From an uncultured Myroides sp. (GTDB lineage: Bacteria > Bacteroidota > Bacteroidia > Flavobacteriales > Flavobacteriaceae), in assembly GCA_913777665.1 (NCBI GenBank), contig CAJYTF010000065.1, positions 1 through 47,073 of the forward strand: 47,073 nucleotides of DNA, written 5' to 3'. The position numbers were made by a program, and so were the translations under genes. The notes under the pieces were generated by a model, which worked only from the letters and a program-made list of their open reading frames with translations, was not told the DNA's origin and did not search any database. Of this stretch, positions 16,251 to 25,296 are shown in pieces; position 1 is the first letter of the stretch, and each line of letters starts with the position of its first letter.

Positions 16251-18455
16251 TTAAGCAGTTCCTAAAATACGTGTAATTTTTTCAACGCCATCTATTCCTT
16301 GAATGTTTTCAATAAGTTTGTTTAACACCTGATTATTCGGAACAATTACGGTAATTTGACCGTTGAAAATTCCGGCGTTTGAACTTAACGAAATACTTTG
16401 AATATTCACATTCATTTGGTTAGATATTACTCTGGTAAGTTCATTCGTTAATCCTAAACCATCAATTCCTTTAATCATTAATGATGCATTAAATTCTTGG
16501 ACAGATGAATCGATCCATTTTGCAGGAAGAATTCTGTAAGCGTAATTTGATTGAAGACTGATTGCGTTCGGACAGTCAATCTTATGAACTTTTATTCCTT
16601 CGTTAATCGTTACAAAACCAAAAACCTGATCGCCCGGAATAGGGTTACAGCAACTTGCCAGTTTATAATCTAACTTTTCATCGTTTTTACCAAACACCAA
16701 TAAATCATATTTAGTTTCAGACAATTGACCAGGTACTTCTTTTTTGATTGATTTCTTAAAGAAATTCATAAAAGCGTTACTGTTCTTATGCGAAGCAAAT
16801 TCTTTTAACTGCTGGTTTTCGATTTTGCCCGATCCCACACGGTAAAACAAATCCTGACTTGTTTTTAGTTTAAAGAAATTAACCAAATCATTCACCACTT
16901 TTTCATCAAGAGTAACTTTTAAATGCTTTAGTTTTCGAGTTAAAATTTCTTTTCCGTCTTCAGAAATCTGTTTAACATCTTCGTTTAAGGCATTTTTAAT
17001 CTTATTTTTTGCTCGGGCTGTAGTTACAAATTCCAGCCAATGTGAACTCGGTTTTTGATTTGCCGACGTGATAATTTCTACCTGATCGCCCGAATTTAGT
17101 TCGTAATTCAACGGAACTAATTTACCGTTAACCTTAGTTCCGCGTGTTTTTATACCAATATCGGTGTGAATGCTGAATGCAAAATCTAACGCGGTTGCAC
17201 CTTTTGGCAGCGATTTAATTTCACCTTTCGGAGTAAAAATATAAATTTCTTTTGCGTAAAGGTTTAGTTTAAAATCTTCAACGAAATCTACCGCATTGGC
17301 TTCAGAATTTTCTAAAGCTTCTTTCAATAAATTCAGCCATTTATCCAAACTGTTTTCTTCGGTAACGCCTTGTTTGTATTTGTAATGCGCTGCGTATCCT
17401 TTTTCGGCAATTTCATCCATACGTTCACTGCGGATTTGTACTTCAACCCACCGACCTTTTGGTCCCATAACGGTAATGTGCAAGGCTTCGTATCCGGTTG
17501 ATTTTGGCGAAGAAATCCAATCGCGTAAACGACTTGGCGACGGACGGTAATGATCTGTTACAATGGAATAAATTTTCCAAGCAATAAATTTTTCATCGGC
17601 AGGCGATGAATCATAAATAATACGGATCGCAAATTTATCATATACCTGATCAAAAGTTACACCTTGTGCCTTCATTTTTCTACGGATAGAATAAATAGAT
17701 TTCGGGCGACCTTTTATGGTAAACGATACATCTTCTTTTGCCAATGCTTCGTTTAAAACAGATGTAATGCTTTCTATATACGCATTTTGTTCTTCTTTAC
17801 TTTCTTTGGTTTTGCTTAAAATATCATTGTAAACATCGGGTTCGGTATATTCCAAACCTAAATCTTCCAATTTTGTTTTAATGTTGAACAAACCTAAACG
17901 ATGCGCCAACGGAGCATAGATATAAAGCGTTTCCGATGCTATTTTAGCCTGTTTGTATGCTGCCATAGAATTCATGGTTTGCATATTGTGCAAACGGTCG
18001 GCAATCTTAATCAAGATCACGCGAACGTCGTCATTCAGCGTAAGCAACATTTTACGGTAATTTTCTGCCTGTAGCGAAATATCTGGATCGGGTTCCATAC
18101 GCGAAATTTTGGTTAATCCTTCAACAATTTTTGCAATTTTAGGATTAAACATTCGTTCGATATCACCCACCGTAATATCGGTATCTTCAACAACATCGTG
18201 CATTAAAGCAGCAGCGATTGATGTAGGTCCCAAACCAATTTCTGACGCCACAATTTTAGCCACGGCAATAGGGTGGAAGATGTACGCTTCGCCCGATTTT
18301 CTTCTTTGATCTTTATGCGCTTCTACGGCAACATCGAATGCTTTACGTATCAGTTTCTTATCATCATCTGTAAGTGTTTGATAACTAATACTTAAAAGCT
18401 CTTTGTACTCGCGTGCGATTTCTTTATTTTCTTTTTCAATTTCTTCTTGTGTCAT
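16251..18455 (-). CDS. Bifunctional (p)ppGpp synthetase/hydrolase (RelA/SpoT)
   Basis: The 734-residue Rel/SpoT enzyme has all domains. The HD hydrolase has His61 and the HD pair at 86-87 in MHDVVEDT. The synthetase domain shows KGRPKSIYSIRRKM, a DKFAIRII strand and GYEALHITV with the EVQIR segment. A TGS domain begins near IYIFTPKGE, and an ACT domain ends the protein. Intact hydrolase motifs argue for a bifunctional alarmone enzyme that sets the stringent response. It is first in a likely operon with the Fur-family gene and purA. Confidence 0.96.
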   Translation of the reverse strand: MTQEEIEKENKEIAREYKELLSISYQTLTDDDKKLIRKAFDVAVEAHKDQRRKSGEAYIFHPIAVAKIVASEIGLGPTSIAAALMHDVVEDTDITVGDIERMFNPKIAKIVEGLTKISRMEPDPDISLQAENYRKMLLTLNDDVRVILIKIADRLHNMQTMNSMAAYKQAKIASETLYIYAPLAHRLGLFNIKTKLEDLGLEYTEPDVYNDILSKTKESKEEQNAYIESITSVLNEALAKEDVSFTIKGRPKSIYSIRRKMKAQGVTFDQVYDKFAIRIIYDSSPADEKFIAWKIYSIVTDHYRPSPSRLRDWISSPKSTGYEALHITVMGPKGRWVEVQIRSERMDEIAEKGYAAHYKYKQGVTEENSLDKWLNLLKEALENSEANAVDFVEDFKLNLYAKEIYIFTPKGEIKSLPKGATALDFAFSIHTDIGIKTRGTKVNGKLVPLNYELNSGDQVEIITSANQKPSSHWLEFVTTARAKNKIKNALNEDVKQISEDGKEILTRKLKHLKVTLDEKVVNDLVNFFKLKTSQDLFYRVGSGKIENQQLKEFASHKNSNAFMNFFKKSIKKEVPGQLSETKYDLLVFGKNDEKLDYKLASCCNPIPGDQVFGFVTINEGIKVHKIDCPNAISLQSNYAYRILPAKWIDSSVQEFNASLMIKGIDGLGLTNELTRVISNQMNVNIQSISLSSNAGIFNGQITVIVPNNQVLNKLIENIQGIDGVEKITRILGTA

Positions 18456-18518
18456 AAAATGCCCATTTACTTGCTTAAATATATGAAAAAAACTATTTGT
18501 TTGTCAATTTTAATCAAT

Positions 18519-18540
18519 AAAAAAAGGAGCAGAAGCTCCT
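18519..18540 (-). terminator. Terminator of the beta-barrel protein gene
   Basis: On the minus strand AGGAGC, loop TTCT, GCTCCT is followed by seven T. It lies downstream of the outer-membrane protein gene and upstream of the SpoT-type gene. Confidence 0.85.
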
Positions 18541-18567
18541 CTAATATATTTGTGAAAAATGATTTTA

Positions 18568-19200
18568 CTAAAAGATGTAAAATACACCTGCAGAATATTG
18601 TGCGTGTGAACCTGGACCTTCGGTTGAAATGTTAGATCTACCCATAGCTTCTACGTTTAAACCAATACGGCGATACGCTCTGTCATGGTGATAACGCGAA
18701 CTTTTTGTAGCAGGAATATCGGCAATCCAGAAGTTGATACCACCACCAACACTTGCCATTGTTAAATCAACCTCGTTTAAGCGTAAGTGACCAATACCAG
18801 CTTTAATGTAAGGATCTGCAACAGGAATATTAAACAAGCCGCCTAAACTGTACGCTAATGAACCATTAAAGTTTACTACACTGATTTTTTTGTCTGTTAC
18901 AAGGTTACCGTTCATAGAATTACCAACTTCCATTTCGTTCATTGAGAAATCTGCTTCAACCGATAAGTTTGGAGCAAATTCGTATCCTATCATAACTTTT
19001 GCAGGAATTCCGCCAGAAATCATACTTGCACCTTCCGGAACCGGAGAATAGTTAAAGTTAAAATCCATCATATTGTAACTTGCACCAACTTTCCATTTGT
19101 ATTCTTGAATGAATCGTTCGTACTTATGAATTACCTGTGCTTGCGCCGAAAAACCTATTAGGCTTAATCCGAAAATTGCTGTTAATATAGTTTTTTTCAT
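18568..19200 (-). CDS. Outer-membrane beta-barrel protein
   Basis: The 210-residue protein has a signal peptide (MKKTILTAIFGLSLIGFSAQA) and a mature part of alternating hydrophobic strands and polar turns, ending in FYIF with a terminal aromatic residue as outer-membrane barrels do. Two strands read ASYNMMDFNFNYSP and GGINFWIADIP. The specific function is unknown. It stands alone between terminator and TrmH-family gene; a TATATTTA sequence upstream is close to the -7 consensus. Confidence 0.8.
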   Translation of the reverse strand: MKKTILTAIFGLSLIGFSAQAQVIHKYERFIQEYKWKVGASYNMMDFNFNYSPVPEGASMISGGIPAKVMIGYEFAPNLSVEADFSMNEMEVGNSMNGNLVTDKKISVVNFNGSLAYSLGGLFNIPVADPYIKAGIGHLRLNEVDLTMASVGGGINFWIADIPATKSSRYHHDRAYRRIGLNVEAMGRSNISTEGPGSHAQYSAGVFYIF

Positions 19201-19243
19201 AAACTTTTAAATTTTTTATAAATATAACGAAATTTTTAATTAT

Positions 19244-20050
19244 TTATATTGTTTGACTATTTCTTTGTCTTTTTGCTTCGAAAATTAATACGGCAGCAGC
19301 AACTGATACATTCATTGAATCAATTTGACCCTGCATTGGAATGATGATGTTTTCTGTTGAATGTTCGCGCCAAATTTCAGTCAAGCCGGTTGCTTCGGTT
19401 CCCATTACAATGGCTGATCCTTGTTTAAAATCGACCGAATAATACGAAACGGCTTCTTGTAAAATAGCGCTAAAAATAGCAATATTATTGTCTTTTAAAA
19501 AATTTATTATTTCTGCTGACCCTGCTGTTACAATTTTATTGGTAAAAACGGCACCAACGCTTGATCGCACAATATTAGGATTGTACAGATCGGTTTTAGG
19601 ATCGGCAATAAAAACAGCATCAATATTTGCAGCATCGGCAGTACGCAGAACGGCACCAATATTTCCTGGTTTTTCTAACGATTCTAACACCACAATCAGC
19701 GGATTTTCAGGTAACTGAATGTTTTCTAATGAATGATCTTTAGTTTTAGCAACTGCAATGATGCCTTCGGTACTTTCGCGATATGCTATTTTTTGGTAAA
19801 CTTCTTTCGAAATTTCAATAAGATCGGTTGAGTTGGAAAGTTTCCTTTTAAAATGATTCAGCTTATCGGCATCAAATAAATCAAAACAAACTAAAAGCTG
19901 GTCAATTTCAAAATCATTTTTAATCGCAATTTCAATTTCACGGATGCCTTCAATTACAAAAAGTCCAGCTTTTTTTCGAGCCTTGCTTTTTTCCTGTAAC
20001 TGAAAAATATCTTTAATTAATTGATTTTGAATGCTTGTTATTTGTTTCAT
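19244..20050 (-). CDS. TrmH/SpoU-family RNA 2'-O-methyltransferase
   Basis: This 268-residue SPOUT methyltransferase has an N-terminal substrate-binding domain (KARKKAGLFVIEGIREIEIA) and the knotted SAM domain with motif 1 (EKPGNIGAVLRTADA), motif 2 (IVMGTEATGL) and motif 3 (IPMQGQIDSMNVSVAAA). It would methylate a ribose in rRNA or tRNA; the target is not determined. It begins one base after the stop of the DUF58 gene and ends the operon. Its link to the MoxR cluster looks positional only. Confidence 0.93.
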   Translation of the reverse strand: MKQITSIQNQLIKDIFQLQEKSKARKKAGLFVIEGIREIEIAIKNDFEIDQLLVCFDLFDADKLNHFKRKLSNSTDLIEISKEVYQKIAYRESTEGIIAVAKTKDHSLENIQLPENPLIVVLESLEKPGNIGAVLRTADAANIDAVFIADPKTDLYNPNIVRSSVGAVFTNKIVTAGSAEIINFLKDNNIAIFSAILQEAVSYYSVDFKQGSAIVMGTEATGLTEIWREHSTENIIIPMQGQIDSMNVSVAAAVLIFEAKRQRNSQTI

Positions 20051-21373
20051 TTAAATGATTTCTTGTCCCTTAATTTCTAAATATTTGTTTAAAAGGTTTA
20101 CCGAAAGATCTGCCGGTTTGGTGTAAACCGTTTTTATGCCGTGCATTTGCAGTTCTTGAATAATCAACTGTTTTTCGTGCACAAATTTAGATGCTATTGT
20201 TTGAATATAAATATCTTTTGTTGAATTTATTTTGCGGTTATGAACGTCATTCAACAATGTATTTTCGAAAATAATCGTCAACAAAACGTGTTTTTTTGCC
20301 AAGACACGTAAGTATGGCAATTGTCGTTTTAAAGCATCTAACGTTTCAAAATTGGTAAACAAAATTAGCAAACTGCGTTTCTGAATTCTTTTTAAACTGT
20401 CGGATAAAACATATTGGTAATTCGATTCTTTAAAATTGGTGTCAATATGATACAATGCATCGACAATTTTACGAATCTGCAGCATTTTGTTATCGGCTTT
20501 TAAAAAAACATCGGTTTTCTTTTCGAATGTCCACAAGCCGGCTTTATCCTGACGTTTAATGGAAATATTTGCCAACATTAATGCGGCATTTATCGAATAA
20601 TCTAAGAGCGACATACCATCAAAAGGCATTTTCATAGTTCTGCCTTTATCAATGAGCAAATACACGTTTTGCGCTTTTTCTTCTTGATAATGATTAACCA
20701 TTAAATGCTGTTTTTTGGCAGATGCTTTCCAATTTACATGTCGTAAATCGTCGCCCGTAACGTAGTCTTTTATTTGTTCAAATTCTGATGACTGACCTAC
20801 TTTTCGGGTAAGTTTAATTCCGTTGGGAAGCAATGCCGTTTTAGATGCCAGCAATTCATGTTTACGTAAATTTAAAAAACTTGGATAAACAGCAACCTCT
20901 TCATTTTTAGTATTTTTAAATCGTTTACTTATTAATTTAGTTAAAGTAGTTGCGTAAATATTTGTCGATCCAAATTGATACAATCCGCGTTCTTTTGGAA
21001 CAATAGAATAGTTGATCTGCTTTTTAGAATCTTTCTCTAAATCGCTGCTTAAAAGAAAATTTCGTTCCTGAAACTGAAAAGGTAATTCGTCTATAATTTC
21101 AATAGCAACCGCAAAAGGATAATTGTTTTTTATATTTAAGCTGATTTCGTTTTTATCTCCGTTTGATAATCTTTCAGGCACCATTCTTTCAACCGTAATT
21201 CCATCATTTTTATGAAACAGCAGAAATAGTTCAACAGCAATTAATGCAACAAAAACAGCCAGAACAATTAACGCAACGTAGAAAAAGAAGGGCGCAAAAA
21301 AGCCAATTGCAAACAAAATGGTTACAATGAGCAATGCCAGATAAAAACGTGTATTTAAATATAAAAACCTCAT
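20051..21373 (-). CDS. DUF58 protein (VWA-like, membrane anchored)
   Basis: The 440-residue protein starts with two hydrophobic segments (about 10-55), then an Ig-like region, and the DUF58 signature YVTGDDLRHVNWKASAKK. The following VWA-like fold has YLLIDKGRTM as a partial MIDAS (Asp, then Gly and Thr). DUF58 proteins almost always pair with MoxR ATPases, which are thought to act as chaperones for VWA proteins. It lies directly after moxR (six bases) and just before the TrmH-family gene. Confidence 0.93.
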   Translation of the reverse strand: MRFLYLNTRFYLALLIVTILFAIGFFAPFFFYVALIVLAVFVALIAVELFLLFHKNDGITVERMVPERLSNGDKNEISLNIKNNYPFAVAIEIIDELPFQFQERNFLLSSDLEKDSKKQINYSIVPKERGLYQFGSTNIYATTLTKLISKRFKNTKNEEVAVYPSFLNLRKHELLASKTALLPNGIKLTRKVGQSSEFEQIKDYVTGDDLRHVNWKASAKKQHLMVNHYQEEKAQNVYLLIDKGRTMKMPFDGMSLLDYSINAALMLANISIKRQDKAGLWTFEKKTDVFLKADNKMLQIRKIVDALYHIDTNFKESNYQYVLSDSLKRIQKRSLLILFTNFETLDALKRQLPYLRVLAKKHVLLTIIFENTLLNDVHNRKINSTKDIYIQTIASKFVHEKQLIIQELQMHGIKTVYTKPADLSVNLLNKYLEIKGQEII

Positions 21374-21379
21374 ATTTAA

Positions 21380-22372
21380 TTAGCGTGGAATTTCAACAGT
21401 ATCAATAATCTGCTTTACAACATCTTTAATGGTAATACCTTCCATTTCGCGTTCCGGAGCCAAAATTAAACGGTGATTTAGTACATAATACGCCACATAT
21501 TTAACATCGTCTGGAGTTACAAAATCACGTCCGTTAATCAATGCAAACGATTTACTTGCATTTAAAATTGCAATAGAAGCACGAGGCGATGCACCTAAAT
21601 ATAAGAAACTATGGCTGCGCGTATTGTTTACAATTTGTGCAATGAACTGAATTAAATGCGGTTCGATCATTACTTTTTGAGCCAGTTGCTGAAATTCAAT
21701 CAATTGTTGTGCATTAATTGCAGGTTTTAACAGACTTGTTTTATCAAAATGTTCGTTGCTTTGCTCTAAATGCAGTAATTGAATTTCTTGTTCTAACGTA
21801 GGATAATCAATGGTTATCTTCATTAAAAAACGATCTAACTGTGCTTCGGGCAACGCATACGTTCCTTCTTGTTCGATAGGATTTTGAGTAGCCAAAACCA
21901 AAAACGGCTGTTCCATTTCGTAGGTTTTTCCGTCGATCGTAATCTGGCGTTCTTCCATTACTTCAAACAAAGCTGCCTGTGTTTTTGCAGGTGCGCGGTT
22001 AATTTCATCAATCAGAACAAAATTTGAAAAAACCGGTCCCGATTTAAACTCGAAATTATTGGTTTGATTGTTAAAAATCGAAGTTCCTAAAATATCAGAA
22101 GGCATTAAATCAGGCGTAAATTGTATGCGAGAGAAATCTGTCTGAACTGTTTTTGCCAACAATTTAGCAGTTAACGTTTTTGCCAATCCGGGAACACCTT
22201 CGATTAAAACGTGACCGTTTGAAATTAACGACACCAAAAGTAAATCGATTAATTCTTCCTGACCCACAATTACCTTGTGCATTTCGGTTTTTATGGCTGC
22301 AATTTGTTCTTTTAACTCGGTTAAAGGAATGCGGCTGCTGAATGATATTTCGTTATTTTCTTGATTTTCCAT
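21380..22372 (-). CDS. MoxR-family AAA+ ATPase
   Basis: The 330-residue AAA+ ATPase shows Walker A GVPGLAKT at 59-66, Walker B LIDEIN at 120-125, and the MoxR-typical NRAPAKTQAALFEVMEERQ and ATQNPIEQEGTY segments with a lid domain behind. MoxR ATPases are believed to help assemble or insert metal into VWA-type partners. It overlaps the DUF4350 gene by 20 bases and precedes the DUF58 gene by six. It is the energy-providing part of the seven-gene cluster. Confidence 0.95.
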   Translation of the reverse strand: MENQENNEISFSSRIPLTELKEQIAAIKTEMHKVIVGQEELIDLLLVSLISNGHVLIEGVPGLAKTLTAKLLAKTVQTDFSRIQFTPDLMPSDILGTSIFNNQTNNFEFKSGPVFSNFVLIDEINRAPAKTQAALFEVMEERQITIDGKTYEMEQPFLVLATQNPIEQEGTYALPEAQLDRFLMKITIDYPTLEQEIQLLHLEQSNEHFDKTSLLKPAINAQQLIEFQQLAQKVMIEPHLIQFIAQIVNNTRSHSFLYLGASPRASIAILNASKSFALINGRDFVTPDDVKYVAYYVLNHRLILAPEREMEGITIKDVVKQIIDTVEIPR

Positions 22373-23549
22373 AGTTTATATGTAGTTTTTCTAACAATTG
22401 GTTAAACTGAATTAAATCGGCTTGCGAATATTTTGTATCGATATTAAAATTGGTTATGAAATTAACAAACTGATCGATATCTGCGGTATTTGCCAATGAT
22501 TTTTGCTGTAATTTGGTTTTAAAATCTTGATTAAGATCCTGCGTAATAATTTTCCATTCGGTTCTAATAAAATACAAGGCAAACTTAATCTGCTTGTCTA
22601 AAAGTTGCGTATGGTTGTTTTCTTGATAATACAAATTTCCTACGGTTTCAATGTATTCCACCGTTGTATTTTTAACCGGATCTATCACAGGAACAATTCG
22701 TTGTTTGCGTTTTCCGTAGAAAATTACGTAAAGCAGCAAACCAATAATTAACGTGTACCAAGCAAAACGCAGACTTTTATGTTTGAATATTACGTTTAAA
22801 ATTGAGTTATTGCTTTCGCGTTCGGCAACATTATAATTTTCATCAAACCAAACAACATTTTCTTTTTTAATGAACGATACAAATTCTTCTGTAAAAATGC
22901 TCGATTTTGCTTCATTGTTTAAAATGTAAAAATTGGTCAGTAAAATAGGTGAGGAACTGATGTATACCGTTCCTTTACCAAATTTGGTGCTTATAAACGA
23001 AATATTGTTGTTAAGCTTTGCAATTGTGGTGTAATTCTCCGGATTTTTTACCGTAAAAATATTGTTGTATTCATCTTTAATTTTCAATGTATCAACGGAA
23101 CTGTCCTTATTTACAAAATGTAAATTGTTGGTTTTGATATTATGAAGATGAATTTTTAAGGTGTCTAAAATATAGCTGTTTCCATAGTAAAAATTTTCCG
23201 AAGCAATAACCAAATCAGTTCCGTTGCTTACTTTTTTTAATAGTTCTTGAACAGAAACATCGTCTAAACCAGATTTGTTTTCAACAAACAGATACGTTGT
23301 TTTGCTTTCGGTTGTTTGTTCGTTATCTAAAAAATATTCGTACGGAGTTAATGATGTTTTTGTTAGCTTTTGATCTTTCAACAAATGCGGAAGTTCCTGA
23401 TTAAAAACATACAAACCATACGGATCTTTACTTTGCGTATTAAAATTTCGGTTCCAGTTTATCGGGTTTGGAAAGTACAGCTGAATGAACATTACAACAA
23501 ATGCAGCCAATAAAAAGTACACGAAATATTTTATGTATTCGGTTTTCAT
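22353..23549 (-). CDS. DUF4350 membrane protein
   Basis: The 398-residue protein has an N-terminal membrane helix (about 9-27), a large predicted periplasmic domain with DUF4350 features (DPYGLYVFNQELPHLL, then SNGTDLVIASENFYYG), and a second helix at about 256-276 followed by the basic stop KRKQR. The C-terminal third is cytoplasmic and helical. The family is known only through its conserved place in MoxR clusters. It overlaps the DUF4129 gene by four bases and moxR by 20. Confidence 0.88.
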   Translation of the reverse strand: MKTEYIKYFVYFLLAAFVVMFIQLYFPNPINWNRNFNTQSKDPYGLYVFNQELPHLLKDQKLTKTSLTPYEYFLDNEQTTESKTTYLFVENKSGLDDVSVQELLKKVSNGTDLVIASENFYYGNSYILDTLKIHLHNIKTNNLHFVNKDSSVDTLKIKDEYNNIFTVKNPENYTTIAKLNNNISFISTKFGKGTVYISSSPILLTNFYILNNEAKSSIFTEEFVSFIKKENVVWFDENYNVAERESNNSILNVIFKHKSLRFAWYTLIIGLLLYVIFYGKRKQRIVPVIDPVKNTTVEYIETVGNLYYQENNHTQLLDKQIKFALYFIRTEWKIITQDLNQDFKTKLQQKSLANTADIDQFVNFITNFNIDTKYSQADLIQFNQLLEKLHINYGKSRK

Positions 23550-24343
23550 GATTCTTTATTAATTAATTGGATGAATTGTTGTTCGATTTTAATAAAATCA
23601 TGTTCGGAAATTTCATGTAAACCGTACCAAACATTATCGTAAATGTAAGATATGTAGCTAAATGCCATTTTATTCGTCGTATCGCTTATTTCTGCAACGT
23701 ATTGTTTGGTTGTTTTGTTTGGTTCATATTCGATAAAATTATTTTGCGACCAGCTTTTTAATGTCCATAGGTAGTAATAACGCACCGCTTTTCGCAAGTT
23801 GTTTTCTTGTTTTGCCTGTTGAGTTAAAAGATTAAAATTGATGATATCGATATTTTCTTCAATGAATTTTTCGATGATAACTTGCTGCTCTTTTTTAGAA
23901 AATAGTTTGATAAATCCTTTTTTGTTCAGGTAATAAATCAAAAATCCTAAAGCAATTATAGCCAAGAAAACAAGAACAATGTTGATGATTTCATCAATAA
24001 TTACTGATGATCCATTAGAATCGGTCTTAAACCAATCTAAAAAATTACGCCACCATTCACGTAGCCGAGCTAAAAAGCCGCTTTCTTTTTTTACGCTGTA
24101 TTCAAAATCTGATGACGAATAGTTTTCTTTAAAATCAGCACGAAACCTTCGGTGTTTTAAATCTTCGTTATTCAACGGAACCAAAGCACTTGTCAACGTA
24201 TCATTTGCAAGATTGGTTTCGGTAAAATCAACAACTTCAGCTGCCGTTTGCTGTGGTTTTGATATAGTATCAAACGGTTTACCAACTTGTGAAAAAGCCG
24301 ATAAACTTAAAAATAAGGCAGCAAAAGCAAGAGTTTTATTCAT
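23546..24343 (-). CDS. DUF4129 membrane protein
   Basis: The 265-residue protein has a signal peptide (hydrophobic residues 3-18), a periplasmic segment of about 100 residues, a membrane helix near 120-141 (INIVLVFLAIIALGFLIYYL), and a cytoplasmic C-terminal DUF4129 region with LRKAVRYYYLWTLKSW and the late VWYGLHEIS. DUF4129 is typical of DUF58/MoxR operons in many phyla. It overlaps the upstream polytopic membrane protein by eight bases and DUF4350 by four. Confidence 0.87.
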   Translation of the reverse strand: MNKTLAFAALFLSLSAFSQVGKPFDTISKPQQTAAEVVDFTETNLANDTLTSALVPLNNEDLKHRRFRADFKENYSSSDFEYSVKKESGFLARLREWWRNFLDWFKTDSNGSSVIIDEIINIVLVFLAIIALGFLIYYLNKKGFIKLFSKKEQQVIIEKFIEENIDIINFNLLTQQAKQENNLRKAVRYYYLWTLKSWSQNNFIEYEPNKTTKQYVAEISDTTNKMAFSYISYIYDNVWYGLHEISEHDFIKIEQQFIQLINKES

Positions 24344-25295
24344 GTTTTCCTATTTCATCAATAGATTGGCGCATTGAATTGTATTCTAATTTTTCTCGTT
24401 CAGAATAATAAACCAAACCGTTTTGTATCAATAACAAATGATTTAAAATCGTAGAAACCAAAATCGAAAAACAATAAATTATAACGATTATTACCATCAT
24501 TATTGAAATATTTGAAGAGAGATTGGCTGAATCTACATTTTGCGAGCTTTGCATTCCGAATACAAATCCAAAAACAGTAATCATGTAAGGAATCATGGTA
24601 ACAATGGTACTTAATACCTGAACAATAATCAACATGCACAAACTTGCGCCTACAATATTCCAAAAGTTGTTGGTAATGGTGTAAAATGCATGTTTGAAAG
24701 CAGCAAAAAAGTCTTGCTTTTTATCGATATAAAAATAAAGTGTAAGCGAATACCAGGTTATAAAAAACGGAACCAACAATATAATTATAAAAATTCCTAT
24801 AATTACAAAACTTAGTATAACAGCTATTGAAAAGGCTATGATTCCTACAATTATAAACGTAAGAAAGCTTAACAAACCAAAAAGAAGCAATCTGCCAAAA
24901 TCGTTTTTAAAGAGTTCACGAATTGATTTTAACGATGGTTTTTCATTACCGTTTTTTCCTACCAAATGCATGTAATATACAGGATACGAATAATTTAACA
25001 TACCAAGATAAAGCGAAATAATAAAAAGGGCAAGAAAACCTATTCCTAACATTAAACCGTTTTCGCTTACAAATGCATTATCAAAGGTGTCGCCACCCAT
25101 TGATGTTCCTAAAGTTGTTGTTAAAACGCGGTAATAAAACGTACCGATCATTGACATAGAAACCATTAAAAGCAACAAGGCAATAAAAGCAAACTTTAAG
25201 TAATTTTTAAAATAGTTTTTTCCCTGAAATTTTATGAAAGTAAACGTGTCTGAAATATATTCGGCGAACCCGCGCAGTTTAAAAAGTTGAAACAT
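24336..25295 (-). CDS. Polytopic membrane protein of the MoxR cluster
   Basis: I do not recognise a named domain with certainty. The 319-residue protein has about six membrane helices: near 34-54, 75-97, 138-180 (a long or double segment), 205-235 and 255-290. Its C-terminus is short and charged. The layout resembles glycerophosphoryl-diester phosphodiesterase membrane-domain-like or DUF975-type proteins, but this is a weak resemblance. Gene position, one base after the SpoIIM-like stop and overlapping the DUF4129 gene by eight bases, shows it belongs to the operon. Confidence 0.85.
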   Translation of the reverse strand: MFQLFKLRGFAEYISDTFTFIKFQGKNYFKNYLKFAFIALLLLMVSMSMIGTFYYRVLTTTLGTSMGGDTFDNAFVSENGLMLGIGFLALFIISLYLGMLNYSYPVYYMHLVGKNGNEKPSLKSIRELFKNDFGRLLLFGLLSFLTFIIVGIIAFSIAVILSFVIIGIFIIILLVPFFITWYSLTLYFYIDKKQDFFAAFKHAFYTITNNFWNIVGASLCMLIIVQVLSTIVTMIPYMITVFGFVFGMQSSQNVDSANLSSNISIMMVIIVIIYCFSILVSTILNHLLLIQNGLVYYSEREKLEYNSMRQSIDEIGKHE

Positions 25296-25296
25296 A

